The notes beneath the pieces are model-generated. The model did not search any database, was not told where the DNA came from, and worked only from the letters and a program-made list of their open reading frames with translations. The translations under genes and the position numbers were made by a program. This document shows positions 25,721 through 34,219 of a stretch of 64,000 nt of DNA, in pieces. Position 1 is the stretch's first letter, and each line of letters starts with the position of its first letter. The stretch comes from an uncultured Porphyromonadaceae bacterium (GTDB lineage Bacteria; Bacteroidota; Bacteroidia; Bacteroidales; Muribaculaceae), in assembly GCA_902489275.1 (NCBI GenBank), contig CABTZK010000001.1, positions 134,208 through 198,207 of the forward strand, written 5' to 3'.

Positions 25721-26839
25721 ATGAAATTCAGCAATGTGATCGGCAACTCGATAGCGATAGAGAGAATACGCCGCATGGTTGACGAAGACCGCATCCCCCA
25801 TGCCCTGCTCCTGCATGGCGCGCCAGGAATCCCCAAACTGGCGCTGGCACGCGCAACAGCACAATACATTCACTGCACTCATCGCCAGCACGGCGAGCCT
25901 TGCGGGCAATGCCCATCGTGCTTGCAGCACCAGAGCTTCAACCATGCCGACACCTTCTTCTCCTACCCTGTGGTGAAAAGAAACGACAGGCCCACCAGCG
26001 ATGACTTCGCCAGCGAGTGGAGGGAATTTCTCAACGAAGACTCGGTAGAGGACTTCCAAAAGTGGGTCTCCCTGCTCAACAAGGAGAACGCCCAGCCTGT
26101 GATTTACCAGAGCGAAAGCGAGAAAATCATCCACGACATGAGTTTTGCCGCCTACACGTCGAAATACAAGGTGCTCATCATGTGGCTTCCCGAGAAGATG
26201 AACGAGGCATGCGCTAACAAACTTCTCAAGATGATTGAGGAGCCATCCCCCGACAGCATTTTCATCCTCGTGAGCGACGATGCCAAGGGCATTCTGCCCA
26301 CCATCTTCTCTCGCACACAACGCGTGGAATTAAGGAAACCTAACACCCAGCAAATTGCCGACTACCTTGTGGAACGCTACCAAGTCAACCGGCAAGAGGC
26401 GCTCGCCTTGGCAGCGCCAGCCGACGGGAATGTGGTGCAAGCCGAACGCAACATGCAACTCGACAGCGAGACCAAGCAGTTTAACGAGGAATTCAAAAGC
26501 CTCATGCGACTGGCCTGGACGAGAGACATCAAGAAGCTGAAAGCCTGGAGTGAAAGGGTGGCCGAGTTCAAACGCGAAAAGACGAGACGGTTTCTCGTCT
26601 ACTGTAACCGCATGGTACGCGAGAACTTCATCTACAACCTTCATTGCCCAGAATTGAATTACCTCACCCCCGACGAGGAGCAGTTTAGCGTGAAATTTGC
26701 CCGATTCATTAACGAGGAGAACTGCGAGCGCATGTTCGCTGAGTTTGGACGCGCCGAAAAAGACATTCAAGCCAACGGCAACGCCAAAATCATCCTTCTT
26801 GACCTTGCCATCAAGTGCACGATTCTCATTAAGGCATAG
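25721..26839 (+). CDS. holB: DNA polymerase III delta-prime-like subunit
   Basis: A 372-residue AAA+ clamp-loader protein. The Walker A-like loop is GAPGIPKLALARA, lacking the usual Gly-Lys-Thr/Ser pair, as expected for the non-hydrolysing delta-prime subunit. A zinc module with CGQCPSC follows, then the KLLKMIEEPSPDSIFIL helix and the sensor block ILPTIFSRTQRVEL (the arginine-finger SRC position is SRT here). The C-terminal collar region is helical. It helps load the sliding clamp at the replication fork. It has its own promoter and is followed after 32 bases by the AddB-like nuclease gene. Confidence 0.93.
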   Translation: MKFSNVIGNSIAIERIRRMVDEDRIPHALLLHGAPGIPKLALARATAQYIHCTHRQHGEPCGQCPSCLQHQSFNHADTFFSYPVVKRNDRPTSDDFASEWREFLNEDSVEDFQKWVSLLNKENAQPVIYQSESEKIIHDMSFAAYTSKYKVLIMWLPEKMNEACANKLLKMIEEPSPDSIFILVSDDAKGILPTIFSRTQRVELRKPNTQQIADYLVERYQVNRQEALALAAPADGNVVQAERNMQLDSETKQFNEEFKSLMRLAWTRDIKKLKAWSERVAEFKREKTRRFLVYCNRMVRENFIYNLHCPELNYLTPDEEQFSVKFARFINEENCERMFAEFGRAEKDIQANGNAKIILLDLAIKCTILIKA

Positions 26840-26871
26840 CACAACACCTATTCATCACTCTCATTTACCTA

Positions 26872-29800
26872 ATGAAACACACGCCATTTTTGAAAGCAGT
26901 GGCCAACCACTACAACGCTCTGGACTGCGACTTGAGCGAATATTGCTTTGTGTTCCCTAACCGGCGAAGCAGCAAGTTCTTTGCCAACTATCTGTGCCAA
27001 GGCTCGCGTGGAGTGGCCATCATGCCACAAGTGACCACCATCACCGACTTTATCGCCGACATCACCGAATCGGTGCCTGCCAGCCCCATTGAGTCGCTCT
27101 TCACCCTTTACCAAAGCTACGTGAATGTGAGTGGCAACACCGAGTATGCCTTTGACCGCTTTGTGTTTTGGGGCAATATCATCCTCAAGGATTTCAATGA
27201 TTGCGACATGTACCTCGTCGATGCCGAGCAACTGTTTCAAAACACCAAGGAATTGCGAGAAATCTCAACGGACTACATGACTCCGGAACTTAAAGCCGCC
27301 ATTGAACGCTTCTTCAACGTGCGCTTTGACGACCACGGCAACGAAGACCGATTCTGGCGCAATTTTGACCCCAGTGGCAATGCCAACGAGGTGAAACAAG
27401 GCTATTTAACCCTGTGGCAACAACTTTATACCCTCTATCTTGAATTCGGGCAACAACTTGAATCGCAAGGGCTTAGCTATCGTGGAAAAATGATGCGCGA
27501 TGCCGTAAAAATCACCAAAAATGCCGCTGCCGATGAGCTGGGGTTCAAAAAAACAGTGATGGTGGGGTTCAACGTGCTCTCAACCAGCGAGCTTGCGATT
27601 TTCGACAACCTGAACAACAAGCGTGTGGCAGAATTTTGCTGGGACTACAACTCCTGTGCTTTCGACAACAAAGCCAACCAAGGCACGCGATTTCTCGACT
27701 TCTACCTCAAGCGGTTTCCCAATGCCATAAACGAGGAAGAAATCACCACTTTCCCGCAGATTGACGTGGTGGCCGTGCCTTCCAACATCGGGCAAGCCAA
27801 ATATGCTTTTCACGTTGTGGATCACCTCATCGACCAGCACCTCATCGACGACGTGAGCAACGCCATCGACACCGCCATCGTCCTGCCCGACGAGAACTTG
27901 TTCATGCCATTGCTCAACTCGGCGAGCAGCCGCATTCACAACATCAACGTCACGTTGGGCTACCCCTTGCGGGACAGCGACATTGTTTCGCTCATGCGCA
28001 TCGTGGCCGCCATGCACCGCAAAGCCTACCGCAGCGGCAACGAGACCGAGTTTCATTTTTACCGCGATGACGTGAAAGCCGTTCTCTCCCACCCCGTGAT
28101 CAAGTCGATGTTCACCAGCGAGAGCACGCGCATTATCAGCGACATCGACAACAACAATCTCTTTCGCATTCCCGAATCGCGCTTTGCAGGAACCGAATTT
28201 CACGAGCTCTTCATGACCATTCGACCCGAAGACGGACAAGATGGGGTCATTGCCTATATCAACCACGTGAAAACATTTGTGGAGCGCATCGACGAGCGCA
28301 TCAAGAAACAGCCCCCCACCGCCCAAGCCGAGGACGATGAGCAACAAGCCACCATGCCCCTGCAACGCGCCTTTATCCATCAGTATCTTGAAGTGCTCGA
28401 CGATATTCAGGACACGATAGGCCGCTATGGTGTGCCCATGGTGGAATCGACCGTGTTTTTCCTTATCGACCGTCTCACCGCACTCTACACCATCCCATTC
28501 CAAGGCGAGCCGCTACATGGCTTGCAAATCATGGGCGTGCTTGAGACGCGCTGTCTCGACTTCAAGAATCTGATCATGCTCTCGATGAATGAGCGTGTGT
28601 TTCCACGCAAGTTCTTCTCCAGCTCGTTTATCCCGATGAACTTGCGCAAAGCCTTCAACATGTCAACCATCGAGCACCAAGAGGCCATGACAGCCTACTA
28701 CTTCTACCGCCTCATTTCCAGAGCCGAACACGTTACACTCGTCTACGACTCAAGCGAGCAATCCATCGGGTCAGGCGAGCATTCTCGCTACATCACGCAA
28801 TTGGAACTGGCTTATGGTGTCAAGATTCATCGCAAGCAACTGTCGCTCAGCATCAAGCCCTCGAAGCCGCTCGAAATCAATGTGCCCAAGACGGGGCGAG
28901 TAGCCCGCCTCGTAGATGCCTATAGCGACCAACAGTCAACGAAAAGCCTCTCGGCCAGCAGCATCAAAACATTCATCAAGTGCCCGCTCAAGTTTTATTT
29001 CACCAAAATTGAGCGGCTGAACGATGACAACGAGGAGACAGAGTTCATGGATGCCGCCACTTTTGGCAGTATCGTTCACGACACGCTACAGCAATTTTAC
29101 TACCCCGACACTGTGAAGCCAAACGAGCATTATCTCGTCTATAGCGGTATGATTAAAAACTTTAAGAAGCAGAAGTTAAATGCTTACTTGAAGCGAAACA
29201 TCAACCGCCTGTTCATGAGGCGCAAAGACGAGCAACTCGACGTGGAACTCACTGGCGAGGCCGCCATCATTTTTGACGCGCTTCACACCTACGTGTGTCA
29301 TGTGCTCGACTATGACCTCAAGCAACTGGAAAATCGCCAGGCAACTTATTTTGAAGTCTACGAATGCGAAATGAACCACAATGTGACCTTTAAGCTGCCT
29401 GGCGGAACCGCATTTAATTTCACCTATAAGGCTGACCGAATCGACAAAATCAATGGCGAGGGCGCATTGCGGCTCATCGACTACAAGACGGGACGCGACG
29501 AGACGGCTTTTAGAAGCGTGGATGACCTTTTTGACCCGTCAAAAGGCAACCTGCTCGCTATCTTGCAACTGCTCATCTACTGCAATGCCTACGCCAATGA
29601 GCATCCCGGGGAACAGGAGATACAGCCCATCATCTACAAACTGCGCAACATGGACGAATCGGGAATCAAATTTGGCCCGACACCAAGAAACCAGGTCGTG
29701 ATTGAGGATTTCCGCAACCTCTACCATGAGCAAAACGTGAATGAGCAGTTCCTGGAGCAACTGAAAACTTGCATGGACAAATTCTTTGACCACGACACGC

Positions 29801-29877
29801 CATTTAGCCAATGTGAAAACTTGCCTAACAGGTCGCCCTGCCCATACTGCAAATTCGTGGAATTTTGCAGGCGATAA
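26872..29877 (+). CDS. PD-(D/E)XK nuclease, AddB/RexB-like recombination protein
   Basis: A 1001-residue protein with an N-terminal inactive helicase-like part (VFPNRRSSKFFANYL instead of a Walker A) and a C-terminal nuclease. The nuclease is marked by SIKTFIKCPLKFYF (first Cys of an iron-sulfur site), FGSIVHDTL, and LRLIDYKTG with the catalytic Asp and Lys. The terminal CENLPNRSPCPYCKFVEFC supplies the other cluster cysteines, an arrangement known from AddB. It should process double-strand breaks together with an AddA/UvrD-type helicase, which is not in this window. Its stop codon directly abuts the rplY promoter. Confidence 0.9.
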   Translation: MKHTPFLKAVANHYNALDCDLSEYCFVFPNRRSSKFFANYLCQGSRGVAIMPQVTTITDFIADITESVPASPIESLFTLYQSYVNVSGNTEYAFDRFVFWGNIILKDFNDCDMYLVDAEQLFQNTKELREISTDYMTPELKAAIERFFNVRFDDHGNEDRFWRNFDPSGNANEVKQGYLTLWQQLYTLYLEFGQQLESQGLSYRGKMMRDAVKITKNAAADELGFKKTVMVGFNVLSTSELAIFDNLNNKRVAEFCWDYNSCAFDNKANQGTRFLDFYLKRFPNAINEEEITTFPQIDVVAVPSNIGQAKYAFHVVDHLIDQHLIDDVSNAIDTAIVLPDENLFMPLLNSASSRIHNINVTLGYPLRDSDIVSLMRIVAAMHRKAYRSGNETEFHFYRDDVKAVLSHPVIKSMFTSESTRIISDIDNNNLFRIPESRFAGTEFHELFMTIRPEDGQDGVIAYINHVKTFVERIDERIKKQPPTAQAEDDEQQATMPLQRAFIHQYLEVLDDIQDTIGRYGVPMVESTVFFLIDRLTALYTIPFQGEPLHGLQIMGVLETRCLDFKNLIMLSMNERVFPRKFFSSSFIPMNLRKAFNMSTIEHQEAMTAYYFYRLISRAEHVTLVYDSSEQSIGSGEHSRYITQLELAYGVKIHRKQLSLSIKPSKPLEINVPKTGRVARLVDAYSDQQSTKSLSASSIKTFIKCPLKFYFTKIERLNDDNEETEFMDAATFGSIVHDTLQQFYYPDTVKPNEHYLVYSGMIKNFKKQKLNAYLKRNINRLFMRRKDEQLDVELTGEAAIIFDALHTYVCHVLDYDLKQLENRQATYFEVYECEMNHNVTFKLPGGTAFNFTYKADRIDKINGEGALRLIDYKTGRDETAFRSVDDLFDPSKGNLLAILQLLIYCNAYANEHPGEQEIQPIIYKLRNMDESGIKFGPTPRNQVVIEDFRNLYHEQNVNEQFLEQLKTCMDKFFDHDTPFSQCENLPNRSPCPYCKFVEFCRR

Positions 29878-29908
29878 TTGCGTAATTCAAAATAATTTAC
29901 TACCTTTG
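29878..29908 (+). promoter_or_regulatory. Promoter of rplY
   Basis: TTG (29878-29880, starting right after the previous stop codon), 20 bases, TACCTTTG (29901-29908). The leader is about 70 bases and contains a small TTTCC/GGAAA hairpin at 29922-29939. Confidence 0.8.
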
Positions 29909-29984
29909 CAGCGCTTTTAGGTTTCCGTGTGATGGGAAATTAAGGAGCATTGTACTTAATTTTTAGTAACACAATTCTTTACAA

Positions 29985-30704
29985 ATGAAAACTTTTCAAT
30001 TAAACGCAGAGCCAAGAACCGATCTTGGCAAGAAAGCCGCTAAGGCTATCCGCAAAGAGAACAAAATTCCCGTGGTGCTTAACGGCGGTAAACTCATCCA
30101 ATTTGAGCAAGACACCAATGGCGAGTGGAAATACAATGGCGCACTTGAGCCAGGTGAAAAGGCAGTGATGACCACTGGCGAGGGCAAAGGCGTGATCACA
30201 ACCGACTTGACGGTGAACTACAACGACGTGCGCAAGCTCGTCTACACGCCCGAGATTTACCTGGTGGAGCTCACATTCAACGGCAAAGCCCACAAGGTCA
30301 TTTTGAAAGACCTGCAATTCCATCCAGTGAGCGACAACATCCTGCACATTGACTTCCTTGAAGTGAACGACGAGAAACCCGTGGTGATGGAAGTTCCCGT
30401 TCATGTCGAGGGGCACGCTGCCGGCGTGAAGGCTGGTGGCAAGCTCTACCTCAACACCAAGAAAGTGAAAGTGAAAGGTATCTACGACAAGATTCCCGAA
30501 ACCTTGCTCATCAATGTTGACAATATTCAAATTGGCCAATCTATTAAGGTGAAAGACCTCAAGTATGACGACATCCAACTCGTCAGCGCTCCCGAACTGG
30601 TGATTGCCGGTGTGCGTGCAACGCGCAACATTGCCGCTCCAACCGAAGAGGCAGCCCAAGAAGGCGCAGCTGCTACTGAGGAAGAAACCAAGGCAGAGGA
30701 ATAG
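29985..30704 (+). CDS. rplY: 50S ribosomal protein L25 (Ctc form)
   Basis: A 239-residue L25 of the two-domain Ctc type: an N-terminal 5S rRNA-binding domain (MKTFQLNAEPRTDLGKKAAK, then VRKLVYTPEIYLVEL and HPVSDNILHIDFLEV) and a C-terminal beta domain (VPVHVEGHAAGVKAGGKL), ending in an acidic Glu/Ala tail. Between residues 38 and 76, where the family usually has a short loop of about ten residues, there is a stretch of about 35-40 residues (VLNGGKLIQFEQDTNGEW...) that looks like an inserted beta hairpin. It precedes pth by 32 bases, a common pairing. Confidence 0.95.
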   Translation: MKTFQLNAEPRTDLGKKAAKAIRKENKIPVVLNGGKLIQFEQDTNGEWKYNGALEPGEKAVMTTGEGKGVITTDLTVNYNDVRKLVYTPEIYLVELTFNGKAHKVILKDLQFHPVSDNILHIDFLEVNDEKPVVMEVPVHVEGHAAGVKAGGKLYLNTKKVKVKGIYDKIPETLLINVDNIQIGQSIKVKDLKYDDIQLVSAPELVIAGVRATRNIAAPTEEAAQEGAAATEEETKAEE

Positions 30705-30736
30705 TTTTTCAACGACAAACTTGTTTTGATCGCCGA

Positions 30737-31300
30737 ATGAAATATTTAATTGTTGGCTTGGGCAATATTGGCGCAGAATACCAAGGAACCCGCCACAACA
30801 TAGGATTTACGATATTGGATGCCTTAGCTAAGGCATCCAATATCATTTTCACGACCCAGCGCTATGGCGACGTGGCTGAAATGAGACTCAAAAACCAGCA
30901 ATTGCTGCTGCTCAAGCCATCGACCTACATGAACCTGAGCGGGGATGCCGTGCGCTATTGGAAACAAAAGGAGCAACTTGACAACGACCACATCTTAATC
31001 ATCGTCGACGACATCGCGCTGCCCTTTGGCGCCATACGCATGCGAGGCAAAGGCTCCGATGGCGGCCATAACGGCCTCAAGAGCATCAGCAGCTTGCTGG
31101 GCACGAACGGCTATGCCCGCTTGCGCTTCGGCGTGGGCAACGATTTTCCACAAGGCATGCAGGTGGACTACGTGCTCGGCTACCCCACAGCCGAGGAACT
31201 GGCCATTTTACCCGAGCGTGTGAACGTTGCCATCGAGGCCACGAAAGCCTTTTGCCTATCGGGGCTTAGTTTTGCAATGACTCATTATAACAACAAATGA
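30737..31300 (+). CDS. pth: Peptidyl-tRNA hydrolase
   Basis: A 187-residue enzyme that recycles peptidyl-tRNA released from stalled ribosomes. N-terminal YLIVGLGNIGAEYQGTRHN includes the catalytic H20 and the adjacent Asn; LKPSTYMNLSG and IVDDIALPFG (with the activating Asp) and GSDGGHNGLKSI are all standard family blocks. It lies in the rplY-pth-S4 operon; its stop overlaps the start of the next gene by four bases (ATGA). Confidence 0.97.
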   Translation: MKYLIVGLGNIGAEYQGTRHNIGFTILDALAKASNIIFTTQRYGDVAEMRLKNQQLLLLKPSTYMNLSGDAVRYWKQKEQLDNDHILIIVDDIALPFGAIRMRGKGSDGGHNGLKSISSLLGTNGYARLRFGVGNDFPQGMQVDYVLGYPTAEELAILPERVNVAIEATKAFCLSGLSFAMTHYNNK

Positions 31301-31770
31301 AATCGGAAGTCCGCATTGACAAATGGCTATGGGCCGTGCGCGTGTTCAAGACACGTAGCCTCGCCACCGAAGCCTGCAAGTTGGGGCGAGTGACCATGAC
31401 CGAAACGGGCATGAACGTGAAGCCCTCGCATCTGATTAAAATCGGCGATAAAATCTCGGTGAAAAAGCCACCCATCACTTTCAGCTTTGAGGTGATTGGG
31501 CTGCTCAACAATCGTGTGGGCGCAAAATTGGTGTCTAACTATGTTAAGAACCTCACGACGCCAGACCAATATGAATTGCTTGAAATGGCTCGCATCAGCG
31601 GGTTTGTGCGCCGTCAAAAGGGGCTTGGCCGCCCCACCAAAAAAGAAGGGCGCGAGATGAAGGAGTTTGCCGAAGAGGCGTTTATCGGCTTTGACGACTG
31701 GGATGACGAAAATCCGCTTTGGACCGAAGAGGACGAGTCAAACTTGGAAAGCGGACAAAAAAAACGGTAG
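31297..31770 (+). CDS. S4-domain RNA-binding protein (Hsp15/HslR-like)
   Basis: A 157-residue protein whose first 60 residues are an S4 domain (VRIDKWLWAVRVFKTRSLAT, LIKIGDKISVKK). The order and length match the HslR family, which binds stalled 50S subunits carrying nascent-chain tRNA; the neighbouring pth gene supports a ribosome-rescue role. The C-terminal third is basic, then strongly acidic (DDWDDENPLWTEEDE). ATGA overlap with pth. Confidence 0.9.
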   Translation: MKSEVRIDKWLWAVRVFKTRSLATEACKLGRVTMTETGMNVKPSHLIKIGDKISVKKPPITFSFEVIGLLNNRVGAKLVSNYVKNLTTPDQYELLEMARISGFVRRQKGLGRPTKKEGREMKEFAEEAFIGFDDWDDENPLWTEEDESNLESGQKKR

Positions 31771-31821
31771 GATTGCTCCCCAGGGGGCTATCCTGCCGAA
31801 AAAATATCAAAATAGGCTTCG

Positions 31822-31853
31822 CTGGCGGAGATTCCAATCTCCACCAGTTTTTT
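31822..31853. terminator. Shared terminator between S4 gene and typA
   Basis: Arms 31822-31833 and 31836-31847 (CTGG.GGAGATT with AATCTCC.CCAG) with a tight loop, followed rightward by six Ts. One position is a C-A mismatch in the rightward RNA but a G-U pair in the leftward RNA, so it can serve both convergent genes. Confidence 0.75.
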
Positions 31854-31858
31854 AGTTT

Positions 31859-33673
31859 TTAGTCGTCACTGCCACTTTGCTTGGCCAAGCGCTTCCGCTC
31901 AGTCTCATCAAGGATGACCTTGCGCATCCTGATGTGGCTGGGCGTGATCTCCACCAGCTCATCGGCCTTGATGTATTCCAACGCTTCCTCAAGACTGAAC
32001 ACGACTGGGGGCACAATCTTGGCCTTTTCATCAGACCCAGCCGCGCGCACATTGGTCAACTTCTTGCTCTTGGTCACATTCACCACCAAGTCTTTCTCCT
32101 TGGAGTGCTCGCCCACGACTTGCCCCGCATACACCTCGTCTTGAGGGAAAATGAAGAACTTGCCGCGGTCTTGCAGCTTGTCGATGGCATAGGCGTAGGC
32201 TGTACCGCTTTCCATGGCAATAATAGACCCGTTGGTGCGGCGCACGATTTCGCCTTTCCAAGGCTCGTAATCCAGGAAACGGTGTGCCATGATGGCCTCG
32301 CCCGCACTGGCGGTGAGCACATTGGTGCGCAAGCCTATGATGCCGCGCGAGGGAATCTTGAACTCCATGTGAATGCGGTCGTTTTGGGTTTCCATGGTGG
32401 TCATTTCGCCTTTTCGGCGCGTCACCATGTCAATCATCTTGCTGCTATACTCCTCGGGCACATTGATGGTGAGCGTCTCGAAAGGCTCGCACTTCTGCCC
32501 GTCAATTTCCTTAATAATCACTTGCGGCTGCCCCACGGCAAGCTCGTAGCCCTCGCGGCGCATCTCCTCGATGAGCACGCTCAAGTGAAGCACACCGCGG
32601 CCAAAGACGTTCCAAGCATCCTCACGCTGCGATTTCTCGACACGCAAGGCGAGGTTCTTCTGGAGCTCGTGTTGTAAGCGCTCCATGATGTGGCGCGAGG
32701 TCACATACTTGCCGTCTTTGCCAAAAAATGGCGAGTCGTTGATGGTGAATAGCATCGACATAGTTGGCTCGTCGATAGCGATGCGGGGAAGCGGCTCGGG
32801 GTGCTCGATGGTCGAAATGGTGTCGCCAATCTCAAAGCCATCAAGCCCGATGATGGCGCAAATGTCGCCACTTTGCACCTCGGCGGCATGCGTCTGCCCC
32901 ATCCCCTCGAAAGTGCGCAACTCCTTGATTTTCTGTTTCGACACCGTGCCGTCCTTCTTGCACAGCCCCACTTCCATGCCATCATGCAGCACGCCACGGT
33001 GCACGCGCCCCACAGCGATGCGCCCCACGTAGCTGCTGTAGTCCAGCGAGGTAATCACCATTTGGGGGTCGCCCTCAAGCACCTTGGGGCCTGGGATATA
33101 CTCGACAATGGCATCGAGCACTGCTGTGATGTTGTCGGCCGGCTTGCGCCAGTCCTTGCTCATCCAGCCATTCTTAGCCGAGCCGAACACCGTTGGAAAC
33201 TCCAACTGGTCCTCCGTCGCATCAAGATTGCACATGAGCTCAAACACTTGCTCCTGTACCTCGTCGGGGCGGCAGTTGGGCTTGTCAACCTTGTTGATGA
33301 CCACAATGGGCTTGAGGCCAATTTGAATGGCTTTCTGAAGCACGAAGCGTGTTTGCGGCATGGGACCCTCGAAAGCGTCGACCAGCAGCAGGCAGCCGTC
33401 GGCCATATTGAGCACGCGCTCCACCTCACCGCCAAAGTCGCTGTGTCCGGGAGTGTCGATGATATTAATTTTATAGCCTTTATAGTTGATGGAGACGTTT
33501 TTGGAAAGAATGGTAATCCCTCTTTCTCTTTCAAGATCATTGCTGTCTAAAATTTGAGTACCCACCTGTTGATTCTCACGAAACAGGTTGCCTGCAGCAA
33601 GCATCTTGTCAACCAGCGTAGTTTTGCCATGATCAACGTGTGCGATAATGGCAACGTTTCTAATGTTTTGCAT
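31859..33673 (-). CDS. typA: Ribosome-associated GTPase TypA/BipA
   Basis: A 604-residue translational GTPase. G1 AHVDHGKTTL, G2 RERGITI, G3 DTPGHSDFGG and G4 NKVDKPNC lie in the first 130 residues; EF-G-like domains and the BipA-specific C-terminal domain follow (PQVIIKEIDGQ, SRGIIGLRTNVLTASAG). The length is normal for the family. It affects 50S assembly and stress adaptation. Its promoter is well formed, and the leader is only about 15 bases. Confidence 0.97.
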   Translation of the reverse strand: MQNIRNVAIIAHVDHGKTTLVDKMLAAGNLFRENQQVGTQILDSNDLERERGITILSKNVSINYKGYKINIIDTPGHSDFGGEVERVLNMADGCLLLVDAFEGPMPQTRFVLQKAIQIGLKPIVVINKVDKPNCRPDEVQEQVFELMCNLDATEDQLEFPTVFGSAKNGWMSKDWRKPADNITAVLDAIVEYIPGPKVLEGDPQMVITSLDYSSYVGRIAVGRVHRGVLHDGMEVGLCKKDGTVSKQKIKELRTFEGMGQTHAAEVQSGDICAIIGLDGFEIGDTISTIEHPEPLPRIAIDEPTMSMLFTINDSPFFGKDGKYVTSRHIMERLQHELQKNLALRVEKSQREDAWNVFGRGVLHLSVLIEEMRREGYELAVGQPQVIIKEIDGQKCEPFETLTINVPEEYSSKMIDMVTRRKGEMTTMETQNDRIHMEFKIPSRGIIGLRTNVLTASAGEAIMAHRFLDYEPWKGEIVRRTNGSIIAMESGTAYAYAIDKLQDRGKFFIFPQDEVYAGQVVGEHSKEKDLVVNVTKSKKLTNVRAAGSDEKAKIVPPVVFSLEEALEYIKADELVEITPSHIRMRKVILDETERKRLAKQSGSDD

Positions 33674-33694
33674 ACGTCTTTAAAATTTCGGGGG

Positions 33695-33724
33695 CAAAGT
33701 TACAAATTTCCCAGCAATTCGCAA
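33695..33724 (-). promoter_or_regulatory. Promoter of typA
   Basis: Minus strand: TTTTG ending at complement of 33722, 19 bases, TAACTTTG (complement of 33695-33702). The -33 element coincides with the U-tract of the rpsO terminator. Confidence 0.8.
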
Positions 33725-33754
33725 AAAAAAGGCTGCAACACTTTGGTTGCAACC
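33723..33754 (-). terminator. Terminator of rpsO
   Basis: In the leftward transcript GGUUGCAAC (from 33754-33746) pairs with GUUGCAGCC (from 33739-33731), nine pairs including one G-U, loop of six, followed by eight Us (A-run 33723-33730). Confidence 0.88.
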
Positions 33755-33785
33755 CTTTGTCTTTAGAAGAATTCCTCGCCTCCGT

Positions 33786-34061
33786 TTATTTGCGGATGCC
33801 AAGCTCTTTCTTGGCGATAATAGCGCGGTAGCGGTTGATGTCTTCACGGATTAAGTAATCCAGCAGACGGCGACGCTTACCCACAAGCATCTTTAGCGCG
33901 CGTTGAGTCGTATGATCCTTTTTGTTGACCTTCAAGTGCTCGGTCAAGTGGGCAATACGGTATGAGAATAATGCAATCTGGGCCTCGGGAGAACCAGTAT
34001 CAGTATTACTTTTGCCGTAATTGCCGAAGATCTCTTTTTTCTTCTCTGAATCTAAGTACAT
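33786..34061 (-). CDS. rpsO: 30S ribosomal protein S15
   Basis: A 91-residue S15. Start ATG 34059-34061 (MYLDSEKKKEIF); the open frame upstream crosses the promoter and is not coding. Recognisable blocks are DTGSPEAQIALFSYRIAHLTEHL and DHTTQRALKMLVGKRRRLLDYL with the basic 16S rRNA-binding helix. Monocistronic, with its own promoter and terminator. Confidence 0.97.
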   Translation of the reverse strand: MYLDSEKKKEIFGNYGKSNTDTGSPEAQIALFSYRIAHLTEHLKVNKKDHTTQRALKMLVGKRRRLLDYLIREDINRYRAIIAKKELGIRK

Positions 34062-34099
34062 TCTGATATGATTTAATACATTTGTTAATAAAAGCGGTG

Positions 34100-34131
34100 C
34101 AAAGTTACCGTTTTTTCCCAACACTGCCAAA
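34100..34131 (-). promoter_or_regulatory. Promoter of rpsO
   Basis: Minus strand: TTTG (complement of 34128-34131), 20 bases, TAACTTTG (complement of 34100-34107). Leader about 30 bases. Confidence 0.8.
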
Positions 34132-34219
34132 CTTTCAAGCCATTAATTTCAAAATTGCGTTTCTAACTGGACTTTTCACAATAAAATGTTTTCATTCCAG
34201 GCGCAAAAGCTAACGGGGG

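Noticed and set aside
27580..28503. Open frame of 307 codons on the minus strand inside the AddB-like gene
   Set aside because: Same artefact: Val/His/Gly-rich antisense frame without start signals or family resemblance.
31877..33550. Several 80-266 codon frames on the plus strand opposite typA
   Set aside because: typA is unmistakable on the other strand; the plus-strand frames have His/Leu-rich composition and no homology pattern.
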